64,000 nt of DNA, taken from the NCBI GenBank assembly GCA_017052515.1, contig JAFHKR010000038.1, forward strand, positions 682,001 to 746,000, given 5' to 3'. The notes beneath the pieces were generated by a model. That model was not told the origin of the DNA, made no database searches, and was given only the letters and a program-made list of their open reading frames with translations. Below, piece by piece: positions 54,756-62,708 of the stretch. Position numbers and translations under genes: made by a program. Source of the stretch: Fictibacillus nanhaiensis (lineage in GTDB: Bacteria; Bacillota; Bacilli; Bacillales; Fictibacillaceae). Every line of letters begins with the position of its first letter. The stretch's first letter is position 1.

Positions 54756-54784
54756 TTACTACACAATCTGGTGCTTTTTTTAAT
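54756..54784 (+). repeat. Array repeat R9 (left half)
   Basis: TTACTACACAATCTGGTGC followed directly by T7. Last recognisable copy; downstream genes switch to the minus strand. Confidence 0.6.
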
Positions 54785-54900
54785 ATGAACCTCCTTTTTC
54801 GATGAATGGGAGGCAACAAATTTAAATTATTATACTATCACAGCTTATAAGAGTCGTTCTTCCTTTGAGCTAATTTACTTTAAATGAACCAGATAGAGTT

Positions 54901-55302
54901 TTATAATTCATAATTTCTGGATTTATTCAAAACGATGCGTTTTTTTATTTTAAATTCCACAGAGTAATAAATAATCATTGTTGTAATACTGTTGAGAAGT
55001 ATAAACCAGTTAGAACTCCTGTATATGTTCATAAGGTAAGAAAAAAAGACACTTCCTATTACACCTAAGAAGATATAAAGTGTAAATCTTGATTTTTTAC
55101 TCGGCCTTATATATTTATCAATCAGTAGAACACATGGAAAAATGTAAAAGAAAAATACACAGATCAGGAGAAATAAAGTGTAAAAGTATGTAGTTAGTAA
55201 AATTAAAGACGATATGCTCTCAAATTCAAGTATAGACATAAACATAGTTACAAAGATAGAACTAAGAAAAATCGTAATGAAAATTGCACCTAGTATACTC
55301 AA
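54901..55302 (-). CDS. Four-helix membrane protein, unknown
   Basis: About 133 residues, strongly hydrophobic with four predicted helices and a basic loop DKYIRPSKKSRF. TTG 55302 lies eight bases after AGAGAGG; a longer frame to 55350 lacks a site. AT-rich, no family recognised. Confidence 0.55.
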   Translation of the reverse strand: MSILGAIFITIFLSSIFVTMFMSILEFESISSLILLTTYFYTLFLLICVFFFYIFPCVLLIDKYIRPSKKSRFTLYIFLGVIGSVFFSYLMNIYRSSNWFILLNSITTMIIYYSVEFKIKKRIVLNKSRNYEL

Positions 55303-55442
55303 TATAAAATACCTCTCTATTTTTATGTGATATTTAACATGGCAATACAAAGTTTATGTTATCTTCTAGCCTAGTTGATAAGAATAAGGTTTCTTGCTTG
55401 CTATTAACGAAATATAAGGAAAAAATAGGAAAAATAATTAAT

Positions 55443-56033
55443 CTAGTCCTTAAACATCTTTTCAATATTATTTAGCTCAATCTTTTCTTCTTCGTTTCGA
55501 AAATCCTCAAAATTATATTCACCATTTATCCGTAACAGTCCATTCTTTAATAATGACAACAATCTCTGTGCTTCTTTAACCATCTTTGGTTTGATGGTAT
55601 TAAGTATATTTCGTTTACAATCAAATTCCTTGTTATTCCACTTTTCTTTTTGTTTTAGTTTTGGAAGATCATCAATTCCGCTCATGTAAGTTAATCCTAA
55701 AAATCGAAGAAACGAATATCCCCTGCAATAATCATCGTATAATTCCTCTAGTACCTCTACCAAGTCTCGATTTTCTTTAATAATATGTTCTAATAGTGAA
55801 ACGATACGCATATGTTCAAAATCACCAAATGGAATTTTCATCTTGATGAGTTTTTCTAGGTCATGTTTAATAAACCTACTTCTATAATTTAAATCAAGTA
55901 AGTTGAAGTAAAAGTCATTACCATAAACATTTTCAATTTCTGGTGTTACATAAAGCCACTCTTCGAATTCCGAGATGCTTATCAGTGCCCTATAAACATT
56001 ATAAAATTGTTTTTGCATATCTTCTTTGTTCAC
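55443..56033 (-). CDS. Helical cytoplasmic protein, unknown
   Basis: About 196 residues, helix-rich, no membrane segment, Glu/Lys/Leu-rich (HMRIVSLLEHIIKENRDLVE). GTG 56033 is 12 bases after AAAGGAG; upstream in-frame TTG 56042 or ATG 56081 are alternatives. No family recognised; the layout is reminiscent of immunity-type proteins but nothing supports that directly. Monocistronic. Confidence 0.6.
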   Translation of the reverse strand: MNKEDMQKQFYNVYRALISISEFEEWLYVTPEIENVYGNDFYFNLLDLNYRSRFIKHDLEKLIKMKIPFGDFEHMRIVSLLEHIIKENRDLVEVLEELYDDYCRGYSFLRFLGLTYMSGIDDLPKLKQKEKWNNKEFDCKRNILNTIKPKMVKEAQRLLSLLKNGLLRINGEYNFEDFRNEEEKIELNNIEKMFKD

Positions 56034-56306
56034 TGTTTCCAAGATCTCCTTTAGCTTGAGGAAAGTACATGTAATACCCATGACATATTTAAGGCATAAT
56101 TTTTAACGATAAACACTTCTTATAATTGTAAGAGTAAGAAAACGATCTAAAATGCTTTTCTTTTCAATGTTTTGAGCTGGAAAAAGTTATTCTGGATGAG
56201 TGAATATATATACTCTTCCATGTCAATGACCGTTAGATAATCAATTGTATATTACATTTATTGGTAGTACAATCAATTATGAAAATATAAAAAAAAAGGA
56301 TTATTC

Positions 56307-56726
56307 ATGGTTAGAGATCTTATATTGCGTAAAGGTTTTGTTTCTGCACTATCAACGCTCATTTTTTCTTTTATTATGATATTGCCTGAACTTCCAGCTA
56401 TTATTTCCACTTTCGATTTAGGACTCATTGATTTTGTAAGAGGCATACTCTTTTATTGTATTTTTGCAGGAGGGATTATTTTTACATATGGTAATCTAGT
56501 TTCTGTTTTATTAGAGACTATGTTTTTTAAAAATTTAAGTAATAGAAAGAAGTCACATTACTACCTTTATATTTTATTACACGGAATAGGCGGTGTCCTC
56601 TTTGGCCTTTTAATTGGAAATGGATCAGCTGCCTTAGTAGTAGGTGGTTTTGCTGCTATCTTATATGGTTTATTAGATGTTTGGACCATTTTGAAATTAA
56701 AGAAAGAAGATATAGCTAGTTATTGA
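56307..56726 (+). CDS. Small membrane protein, paralogue of next gene
   Basis: 139 residues with four helices. Shares with the next gene the sequence FTYGNLVSVLLE / FTYGIIVSSLLE, a YILLHGIGG / YIILHGVFG block and a C-terminal YGLLDVW / YSCIDVW, so the two are tandem duplicates. Unknown family. Preceded by AAAAAAAGGAT. Confidence 0.65.
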   Translation: MVRDLILRKGFVSALSTLIFSFIMILPELPAIISTFDLGLIDFVRGILFYCIFAGGIIFTYGNLVSVLLETMFFKNLSNRKKSHYYLYILLHGIGGVLFGLLIGNGSAALVVGGFAAILYGLLDVWTILKLKKEDIASY

Positions 56727-56794
56727 TGAAAGTAAAATTTACAAAAATCACCTGATCAAAGTATCATAGATTGTAAAAGGGTATAGGTATAAAT

Positions 56795-57368
56795 ATGGGG
56801 AAGTCATTAAGTAGGAAATTCTTAACTGCATTTTATTCGAGTTTTATTTTAGCCATGATATTGGGAGTGGGAACTGCCTGGAATGGAGGCAATCCTGGTA
56901 TTAGCTATTTAATATGGGGTTCTGTAATCTTTTTTTATGCTGCACTTTTTATGTTCACTTACGGAATTATTGTTTCAAGTTTACTTGAATATCTGTTTAA
57001 TAGACTGGTCATTCAAAAGAATCTCAAATTAACTTTGTATATAATACTACATGGAGTTTTTGGATCACTTGTAGGACTAGTATCAGATAATCTATCAAGT
57101 TTTTTAATAGGAGCAATCGCAGCGCTAATATATTCTTGTATCGACGTCTGGATATTAAACATAAAAAAGCAGGAAAAAAACACAAAAAAACTATTATATG
57201 TTTCTACCGGATGCATGGTACTTATCGCAGTAATTCTTGGTTTATATGGAAGCATGTTTAACCCGTTCTCATTTATTAGCGCGCAATTTTGGATTGATGC
57301 TGTTTGGTGGAGCGATTTTTGGAGTGTTACTCTATATTGCTACTGAAGTCAGAAAAAGAAATACTTGA
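56795..57368 (+). pseudogene. Membrane protein with 3' frameshift, paralogue of preceding gene
   Basis: The start frame (ATG 56795) encodes five hydrophobic helices but after a T-run at 57287-57290 turns polar and stops at 57346 (tail WIDAVWWSDFW). Removing one T puts it into the frame FGLMLFGGAIFGVLLYI, then ATEVRKRNT with stop at 57368, a proper last helix and basic tail. Either a frameshift mutation or a base-call error in the run. Without it the protein would be about 190 residues. Confidence 0.65.
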
Positions 57369-57390
57369 AAGCCAACATAGGAGGAATCTC

Positions 57391-57978
57391 ATGAGCACAA
57401 TCGTATATATGGTAAGGCATGGTGACTCACCAAAGGAAGGCAATGAGCGGACGAGAGGATTAACGGAGAAAGGGTATGAAGATGCTCGGCGTGTTACGGA
57501 ACTCTTAAGAGATAAGAAGATCGATGTTGTTGCCTCTAGCCCTTACCTCCGTTCTATTTTAACAGTTGAAAAGGTAGCTTTACATATAAAGAAAGAAGTA
57601 TTGGTTATGGAGGATTTAAGGGAAAGAGTTTTTTCTTCAAGTTCAAATAGATTAGAAGATAATGAGCTCGGCCCTCTATTAGAAAGATCATTTGTAGACT
57701 TTAATTTCTCTCTTGAGGGTGGGGAATCAAATGCTGCTTGTCAAAAGAGGGCAGTACAAGTATTAAGGGAACTCTTACATACGTATAAAGATAAAAATAT
57801 GGTGATCGGAACTCATGGTGCCGTTATGACCTTAATGATGAATTACTTCAATCCTTCATATGGTCTAGAGTTTCTATACAGCACAACAAAACCTGATATT
57901 TATAGACTGGAATTCAATGACGAGGAACTAATAAGCGTTGATAGAATATGGGGAAAAGCTTTAATGAAATCTATTTGA
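57391..57978 (+). CDS. Histidine phosphatase (phosphoglycerate-mutase-like)
   Basis: 195 residues. The phosphohistidine motif MVRHGDSP (~9) and second His in VIGTHGAVMT are present, with the usual SSPYLRSILTVE block. Substrate may be a small phosphate ester or protein. AGGAGG site nine bases before ATG 57391. Followed after 18 bases by a Nudix gene, probably one transcript. Confidence 0.86.
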   Translation: MSTIVYMVRHGDSPKEGNERTRGLTEKGYEDARRVTELLRDKKIDVVASSPYLRSILTVEKVALHIKKEVLVMEDLRERVFSSSSNRLEDNELGPLLERSFVDFNFSLEGGESNAACQKRAVQVLRELLHTYKDKNMVIGTHGAVMTLMMNYFNPSYGLEFLYSTTKPDIYRLEFNDEELISVDRIWGKALMKSI

Positions 57979-57996
57979 TAGTGGGGGACTATTGAA

Positions 57997-58500
57997 ATGA
58001 CCTATCATATACGAGTAAGAGTGGGTGCGCTCATTATTGAAAATGATGAAATCTTATTAACGGAGTTTGATGATCCTTATCGGGGAGTTTTTTATGATTT
58101 CCCAGCTGGTGGAGCGGAACCTCATGAATCTTTGACTGAAGCGGTAAAAAGGGAAGCAAGGGAAGAAGCTAATATTGATGTGGAGGTAGGTCCGTTAGCT
58201 TTTGTTTATGAGTATGCTCCGCATCTTAACGAAAATAAGTATGGCCAAACACACACGCTAGTTATGATGTTTGACTGTACATTGAAAAGTGGATCTACAC
58301 CTAAATTACCGGAAAAGCCTGATCCGAATCAGACCGCTGTTAAGTGGATTTCGCTATCAGAGCTTGAGAATCTAGAGCTTTATGCGAACATTGGTAAACA
58401 AATTAAAGAGTATGCGAGCAAAAAGCGAAATATTGATTTACTGGAAGAACACAAACTTCTGGATAAGTCATCTAATCTTAAACTTACGGAGACTTTCTAA
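57997..58500 (+). CDS. Nudix hydrolase
   Basis: 167 residues. The Nudix box runs from GGAEPHESLTEAVKREAR into EEANID with all conserved Glu residues. Removes a nucleoside diphosphate-linked or similar moiety; substrate unknown. Good GGGGGA site. Stop overlaps the terminator arm. Confidence 0.88.
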   Translation: MTYHIRVRVGALIIENDEILLTEFDDPYRGVFYDFPAGGAEPHESLTEAVKREAREEANIDVEVGPLAFVYEYAPHLNENKYGQTHTLVMMFDCTLKSGSTPKLPEKPDPNQTAVKWISLSELENLELYANIGKQIKEYASKKRNIDLLEEHKLLDKSSNLKLTETF

Positions 58501-58517
58501 TAAGGAAAGTCTTTTTA
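58490..58517 (+). terminator. Terminator overlapping Nudix stop
   Basis: AGACTTTC (58490-58497) and GAAAGTCT (58505-58512), then TTTTT. Confidence 0.8.
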
Positions 58518-58620
58518 TATGGAACTTTAATAATTTAAGTGGTGGATTAAACATTTGGATTAAAAAAAGCCATAAAATTAATTTATAAATAAAAAATAAT
58601 TAATATTTTTATAAAAAATA

Positions 58621-58649
58621 TTCACATTATCAATTTAAAGGTATATAAT
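58621..58649 (+). promoter_or_regulatory. Sigma-A promoter of DUF2089 operon
   Basis: TTCACA (58621-58626), 17-base spacer, TATAAT (58644-58649). A start site near 58656 leaves a short leader. Confidence 0.65.
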
Positions 58650-58678
58650 CTGATTAATTGATGAGAAAGGAGAATGAG

Positions 58679-59044
58679 ATGGCTCACCCATTACTTACAA
58701 ATTGTCCGGTTTGTTCACAAACGTTAAAGATTACTAAACTTCACTGCTCGCATTGTCACACGACAATCGAGAACGAATTTGAACTATCTAAATTTGTTTC
58801 TCTAACGAAAGAACAGCTTCATTTTGTGGAAGTCTTTCTTGTATGCAGAGGCAATATTAAAGAGGTAGAAAAAGAGCTAGGGATCTCGTATCCAACGGTT
58901 CGAGGCAAGCTGAACGACATTGCATCTTCATTAGGTTATGAATCTAAAAAGAAGAATGAGGTAGACGAGAAAAAGATTGTTACGATGCTTGAACGTGGAG
59001 AGATTACGCCTGATGAAGCAATCAAAATGCTAAAAGATGAATAG
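58679..59044 (+). CDS. DUF2089-family zinc-ribbon/HTH protein
   Basis: 121 residues. Four Cys (CPVC and CSHC) form an N-terminal zinc ribbon; FVEVFLVCRGNIKEVEKEL, then GISYPTVRGKLNDI is an HTH region; the C-terminal ~40 residues resemble a SHOCT-like helical hairpin (LERGEITPDEAIKML). Likely a DNA-binding regulator of its own operon. GAAAGGAG site. First of three genes with short spacers. Confidence 0.85.
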   Translation: MAHPLLTNCPVCSQTLKITKLHCSHCHTTIENEFELSKFVSLTKEQLHFVEVFLVCRGNIKEVEKELGISYPTVRGKLNDIASSLGYESKKKNEVDEKKIVTMLERGEITPDEAIKMLKDE

Positions 59045-59055
59045 GAGGATCAGAA

Positions 59056-59448
59056 ATGAAAAGTGAGATTGAGAAAGTCTTAACGATGGTTCAAGAAGGC
59101 AAGATCGGTACAGATAAAGGCTCAGAATTAATTCATGTCTTACAGGAAAAAGAACAGAGTCCAACAATTAGACCGTCAAGCCATACATCTTCTAACTACA
59201 GTGACAAAACATTAAGAATTCGTGTTGTATCTGAGAGTGACAACGTGAATGTAAACCTCCCGATCAAGTTAGTTAAGGTTGTCCTAGCAGCTGGCCATAA
59301 CATTGCTTTAAAGATTCCCCAATCTGAACAGTATGTAAAGGATATTGATATTAATTTAATCCTTGAAGCGATTGAAAACGAACTGGATGGACAAATTGTT
59401 GATGTGAAATCAGCAAACGGGGATACCGTTTCAATTACGATTGAGTAG
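59056..59448 (+). CDS. YvlB-like/SHOCT-associated protein
   Basis: 130 residues: an N-terminal SHOCT-like helix pair (VLTMVQEGKIGTDKGSELI) and a C-terminal beta-alpha domain (LRIRVVSESDNVNVNLPIKL). AGGAGG-like site. No membrane segment. It shares the V-K-x-G/D-G-x-x-V end with the next gene, so the two C-terminal domains are probably paralogous. Function unknown. Confidence 0.7.
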   Translation: MKSEIEKVLTMVQEGKIGTDKGSELIHVLQEKEQSPTIRPSSHTSSNYSDKTLRIRVVSESDNVNVNLPIKLVKVVLAAGHNIALKIPQSEQYVKDIDINLILEAIENELDGQIVDVKSANGDTVSITIE

Positions 59449-59459
59449 AGGTTGCTAAT

Positions 59460-59741
59460 ATGTTACATGTAAATGTCAAAACAAAAGAGGCAACATTCTC
59501 AATACCTGTCCCTTATGTTCTTTTGAATATCGGCATATCCCTTATTACTTCTAAAATATTCATTTGCCATGCAAACAAATGGTCGAAACCTCATCTAGAA
59601 AAGAAAAACATAAACATTTCTTTCCCTTCCATAGATCAATCAGAACTGAAACCTATTATTAAAGAGTTAAAAAAGCACAAAGGATTAGAGCTCGTGAATG
59701 TAAAAGCACAGGATGGAACTGAAGTGATTGTGAGATTATGA
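59460..59741 (+). CDS. Third protein of DUF2089 operon
   Basis: 93 residues. The N-terminus FSIPVPYVLLNIGISLITS is mildly hydrophobic, and the C-terminal half resembles the last domain of the preceding gene (IKELKKHKGLELVNVKAQDG against LEAIENELDGQIVDVKSANG). AGAGGTTGC site. Unknown role. Confidence 0.65.
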   Translation: MLHVNVKTKEATFSIPVPYVLLNIGISLITSKIFICHANKWSKPHLEKKNINISFPSIDQSELKPIIKELKKHKGLELVNVKAQDGTEVIVRL

Positions 59742-59807
59742 AATGGCTAAAAACAGTTGAAAGGCTTCTCGTTTTATAAAAGTATTCATAATCAGATAAT
59801 TAGGTAC

Positions 59808-59850
59808 AAAAATGAGTGCATTTCCGTCCTGGAAGGAGCGCTCATTTTTT
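59808..59850 (+). terminator. Terminator of DUF2089 operon
   Basis: AAAAATGAGTGC and GCGCTCATTTTT pair with one G-U, T-run included in the 3' arm. Confidence 0.8.
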
Positions 59851-59917
59851 ATGGTGCAAGTTGGTTGCTGATAAAAGAGGAATATCTAAACCAGTCGAGA
59901 AGAGAAAAGGGGAGTGT

Positions 59918-59977
59918 ATGATGAAATTCATCTCACTAGTTGACCCTGAATTCCAACACAAAAAGGAAGTGGAATAG
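59918..59977 (+). CDS. 19-codon leader peptide fused in register to AlkD-like gene
   Basis: Two ATGs follow GGGGAG; the frame encodes KFISLVDPEFQHKKEVE and stops at TAG immediately before the next ATG (TAGATG). Perfect abutment and a strong ribosome site suggest translational coupling. May also be a gene remnant. Confidence 0.45.
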   Translation: MMKFISLVDPEFQHKKEVE

Positions 59978-60685
59978 ATGAATGCAGAAGATGTGATGCA
60001 TGAACTTGAAGCTCTTGGCAAGGAACGAACCAAGAAAATCTATCTCTCCAATGGCGCCAAAGAACCGGTGTTTGGTGTAGCTACTGGAGCTATGAAGCCG
60101 ATAGCTAAAAAGATTAAAAGAAATCAACCATTGGCTGAAGAGCTTTACGCTACAGGGAATTACGATGCGATGTACTTTGCAGGAATCATCGCAGATCCGA
60201 CAAGCATGACCGAAGATGATTTTGAGCGTTGGATGGATGGTGCTTATTTTTATATGTTATCGGATTATGTGGTAGCAGTCACTCTAGCTGAAACTGGAAT
60301 TGCACAACAGGTAGCGGACAAATGGATCAGGAGTGGTGAAGAACTTAGAATGTCAGCGGGTTGGAGTTGTTACTGCTGGTTATTAGGTAATCGACCAGAC
60401 AGCGAATTTTCTACAACGAAGTTAGAAAAAATGCTGGAGGTAGTAAAAGACACTATTCATGGTTCCCCTGCACGAACAAAGGCTTCGATGAATAATTTTG
60501 TTTATACAGTGGGTGTCTCATACATCCCATTACATGAACAAGCAGTTGAGACGGCAAAGGCTATAGGACCGGTAGAAATGAATCAGGACGAGAAAAAAAC
60601 GAAGTATCTACTCGCTGCTGAAAATATTCAAAAAGCGGTAGATCGAGGACAAGTTGGTTTCAAGCGGAAATATGTGAGGTGTTAG
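59978..60685 (+). CDS. DNA alkylation repair protein (AlkD-like)
   Basis: 235 residues, HEAT-repeat helical protein. NYDAMYFAGIIADP and WMDGAYFYMLSDYVV, then WSCYCWLLGNRPDS match the PF08713 group found widely in Bacillus. Glycosylase activity is not proven for this branch. AAGGAAGTGG site within the leader ORF. Confidence 0.78.
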   Translation: MNAEDVMHELEALGKERTKKIYLSNGAKEPVFGVATGAMKPIAKKIKRNQPLAEELYATGNYDAMYFAGIIADPTSMTEDDFERWMDGAYFYMLSDYVVAVTLAETGIAQQVADKWIRSGEELRMSAGWSCYCWLLGNRPDSEFSTTKLEKMLEVVKDTIHGSPARTKASMNNFVYTVGVSYIPLHEQAVETAKAIGPVEMNQDEKKTKYLLAAENIQKAVDRGQVGFKRKYVRC

Positions 60686-60806
60686 ATTTTTACTACTAAA
60701 AAGGGACAGCGAGGATTGAATCGTGAGAAGCTTGGGGGAGAGCCACTGGAGATTAGTCAAACATATATTTTTATTTATTTACTAAATTCTCCCCGGCATA
60801 CTTTTA

Positions 60807-60836
60807 AGAGCTATGAACAAATAAATCCATAGCTCT
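60807..60836 (-). terminator. Hairpin after hrtA
   Basis: AGAGCTATG (60807-60815) and CATAGCTCT (60828-60836), just downstream of the minus-strand hrtA stop; T-run short. Confidence 0.5.
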
Positions 60837-60846
60837 CCCGTTTATT

Positions 60847-61521
60847 CTAAACAACCAAACCATCGCTCATTTTAACAACATGGTCCACATAAGAAAGCAT
60901 CTCTTCGTCATGAGTGACCATAAGAGTCGTAATGTTGAGCGTTTTCGTTAAGTCACGTAGGAGTGACATGATTTCTTTAGATCTCTTTGAATCCAAACTA
61001 GCGGTTGGTTCATCGGCAAATAGAACTTGGGGTTTATGAATAATCGCGCGTGCGATGGCGACGCGTTGTTTCTCACCACCAGATAATGAAGCGGGATAAG
61101 CCTGTTTCCGATGAGATAGTCCAACTCGTTCTAATAAATAATGGATTTCTTGTTGTCGATTTTCTTTCGGCATTTTCACTTCAGATACGTCCAGCATGAG
61201 GTCCAATTGCTCCTCAACGGTTAGAAAAGGGACAAGGTGGGCAAATTGGAAAACAAAACCGAACTTCTTCGCTCTTATGCTGCGCATTTCCTCTGATGTC
61301 ATAGAAGTTAAGTTATGTCCATCAAATAAGATTTTGCCATCTGATGCGGGCTGCAACCCTGCAGCGATCGTTAGCAGGGTACTCTTACCTGAACCAGATG
61401 AGCCGACTAATGCTGTGATTTCACCTTTCTTAAGCGTAAGGTTTACTCCTTTTAAAACCTCTTCTTTCACTTCACCATTACTAAATGTTTTTCTTAATTC
61501 TCCAATCGTAAAGATATCCAT
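60847..61521 (-). CDS. hrtA: Heme efflux ABC ATPase HrtA
   Basis: 224 residues. Walker A GSSGSGKSTLLTIAAGL, LSGGEKQRVAIARAI, Walker B VLFADEPTASLD, His switch. FVFQFAHLVPFLTVEEQL resembles HrtA, whose Q-loop reads FQSSHLVPYL. ATG 61521 follows AGGAGAGG; one base after the hrtB stop. With HrtB it exports toxic heme or related porphyrin. Confidence 0.85.
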   Translation of the reverse strand: MDIFTIGELRKTFSNGEVKEEVLKGVNLTLKKGEITALVGSSGSGKSTLLTIAAGLQPASDGKILFDGHNLTSMTSEEMRSIRAKKFGFVFQFAHLVPFLTVEEQLDLMLDVSEVKMPKENRQQEIHYLLERVGLSHRKQAYPASLSGGEKQRVAIARAIIHKPQVLFADEPTASLDSKRSKEIMSLLRDLTKTLNITTLMVTHDEEMLSYVDHVVKMSDGLVV

Positions 61522-61522
61522 A

Positions 61523-62557
61523 TTAAACCTCTCCTTGTTGTATGGCATGTAAAGGTTCAACTTTTTTCATTTGTAACCCAGATAGTGTAGCTCCAATAAA
61601 CCCGATCACGATGAAGACGATCGACAATAGTAATGTGGTTTCGTTCGTTAACAGATAAGGCATATCTTCAGGTGCAATTTTTTTGAATAGTTGGCTACAA
61701 CCAATAGAAAGAGCCAGGGATAGGCTAGTGATGTATAGCATTTGTGTCCACATCATCTTAAACAGATCGCTCGTTTTGACTCCGATTGCTTTTAAGATGC
61801 CGTATAGTCCGATTTTCTGGACGTTCATCATATAGAAGAAGATGGCGAACAGCATTCCGCTGATCACGATCAGAAACCATACGATCATATTCAAAGACAT
61901 TTGTTCGGCACTGTAACTTGGAATCGTGTTAAGAAAATCATTATTTGAAAAAGATTGCAGCTCTTTGAAATTTTGTGTTTCATCTGCACGTGGTATGAAA
62001 AGAAGCTGCATCTCTTCAGAACGATACATTTTCTTGTAATCTTCAATATTCACGTAAGCAACAGGAGCGTGACTGAACTTTTTATGGTCAACAAAACGCT
62101 TAACTACAAGCGGTTTATCAAATGGTTTATAAGCTAAGGTGTCACCAACGTCAATCCCTTCTTTCTCTAAAGAGCGGTCCAGAACGATTTCTCCGGGAGC
62201 CACGGATTCGAATAATTTTGAATCGGTAGAAGCTACGAAAGCAACACTCCGTTGTTTGTCACTCTCATCGTTTAAAAAGCCCATCTGAATAGAGAAGGCA
62301 ACCGTGTCTTTTTGTTTGCTTATCACTTGTTCTTGAACGCTATTATCGATTCTAGAAAGGTTGTAATTTTCTTCAGCGTCACGATTTATATAGAACTGCC
62401 CGTTCGGTAAATCTTTAATCAAAGCAGCATTATCCTGTGATAATCCATTGGCCAACCCAGAAATGATAAACGTCAATAAACTAACAAGAAAGATGATGGA
62501 ACCTAATATAAAAAACTTCATTTTATTCTTTTTGATCTCTTTCCATGCGATGCTCAT
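61523..62557 (-). CDS. hrtB: Heme efflux ABC permease HrtB
   Basis: 344 residues: TM1 ~14-36, an outer domain to ~215, then three helices, the FtsX-type layout. SYSAEQMSLNMIVWFLIVI and FFYMMNVQKIGLYGILKAIG match HrtB of Staphylococcus (YQAEQAPLNM, IQKIPQIGILKAIG). Ends in MKKVEPLHAI. GGAGAGATG start region. Confidence 0.85.
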   Translation of the reverse strand: MSIAWKEIKKNKMKFFILGSIIFLVSLLTFIISGLANGLSQDNAALIKDLPNGQFYINRDAEENYNLSRIDNSVQEQVISKQKDTVAFSIQMGFLNDESDKQRSVAFVASTDSKLFESVAPGEIVLDRSLEKEGIDVGDTLAYKPFDKPLVVKRFVDHKKFSHAPVAYVNIEDYKKMYRSEEMQLLFIPRADETQNFKELQSFSNNDFLNTIPSYSAEQMSLNMIVWFLIVISGMLFAIFFYMMNVQKIGLYGILKAIGVKTSDLFKMMWTQMLYITSLSLALSIGCSQLFKKIAPEDMPYLLTNETTLLLSIVFIVIGFIGATLSGLQMKKVEPLHAIQQGEV

Positions 62558-62601
62558 AACATCTCTCCTCCAATCTTTTTACACCCTAAGTTTAGAATCC
62601 T

Positions 62602-62621
62602 TATATGAACGGAGAATGAAT
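62602..62621 (-). promoter_or_regulatory. Candidate HssR operator
   Basis: Minus strand ATTCATTCT-CC-GTTCATATA, an 11-base-period direct repeat against the HssR site GTTCATATT-N2-GTTCATATT (6/9 and 8/9 matches), 45 bases upstream of hrtB. Confidence 0.5.
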
Positions 62622-62661
62622 AACACGTTACAAATTGTGGGGAGAAGGGAAGAAGGGCATA

Positions 62662-62701
62662 TAAAAAAGGCATCACCAATGAATCTTCATTGAGAATGCC
62701 T
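62662..62701 (-). terminator. Terminator of hssS
   Basis: Two nested stems AGGCAT/ATGCCT and CAATGAA/TTCATTG, followed by six U on the minus strand. Confidence 0.85.
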
Positions 62702-62708
62702 GATATAT

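Noticed and set aside
49747..54784. Array as a classical integron
   Set aside because: No integrase or attI in the window and the RYYYAAC/GTTRRRY core is not clearly present; kept only as cassette-like.
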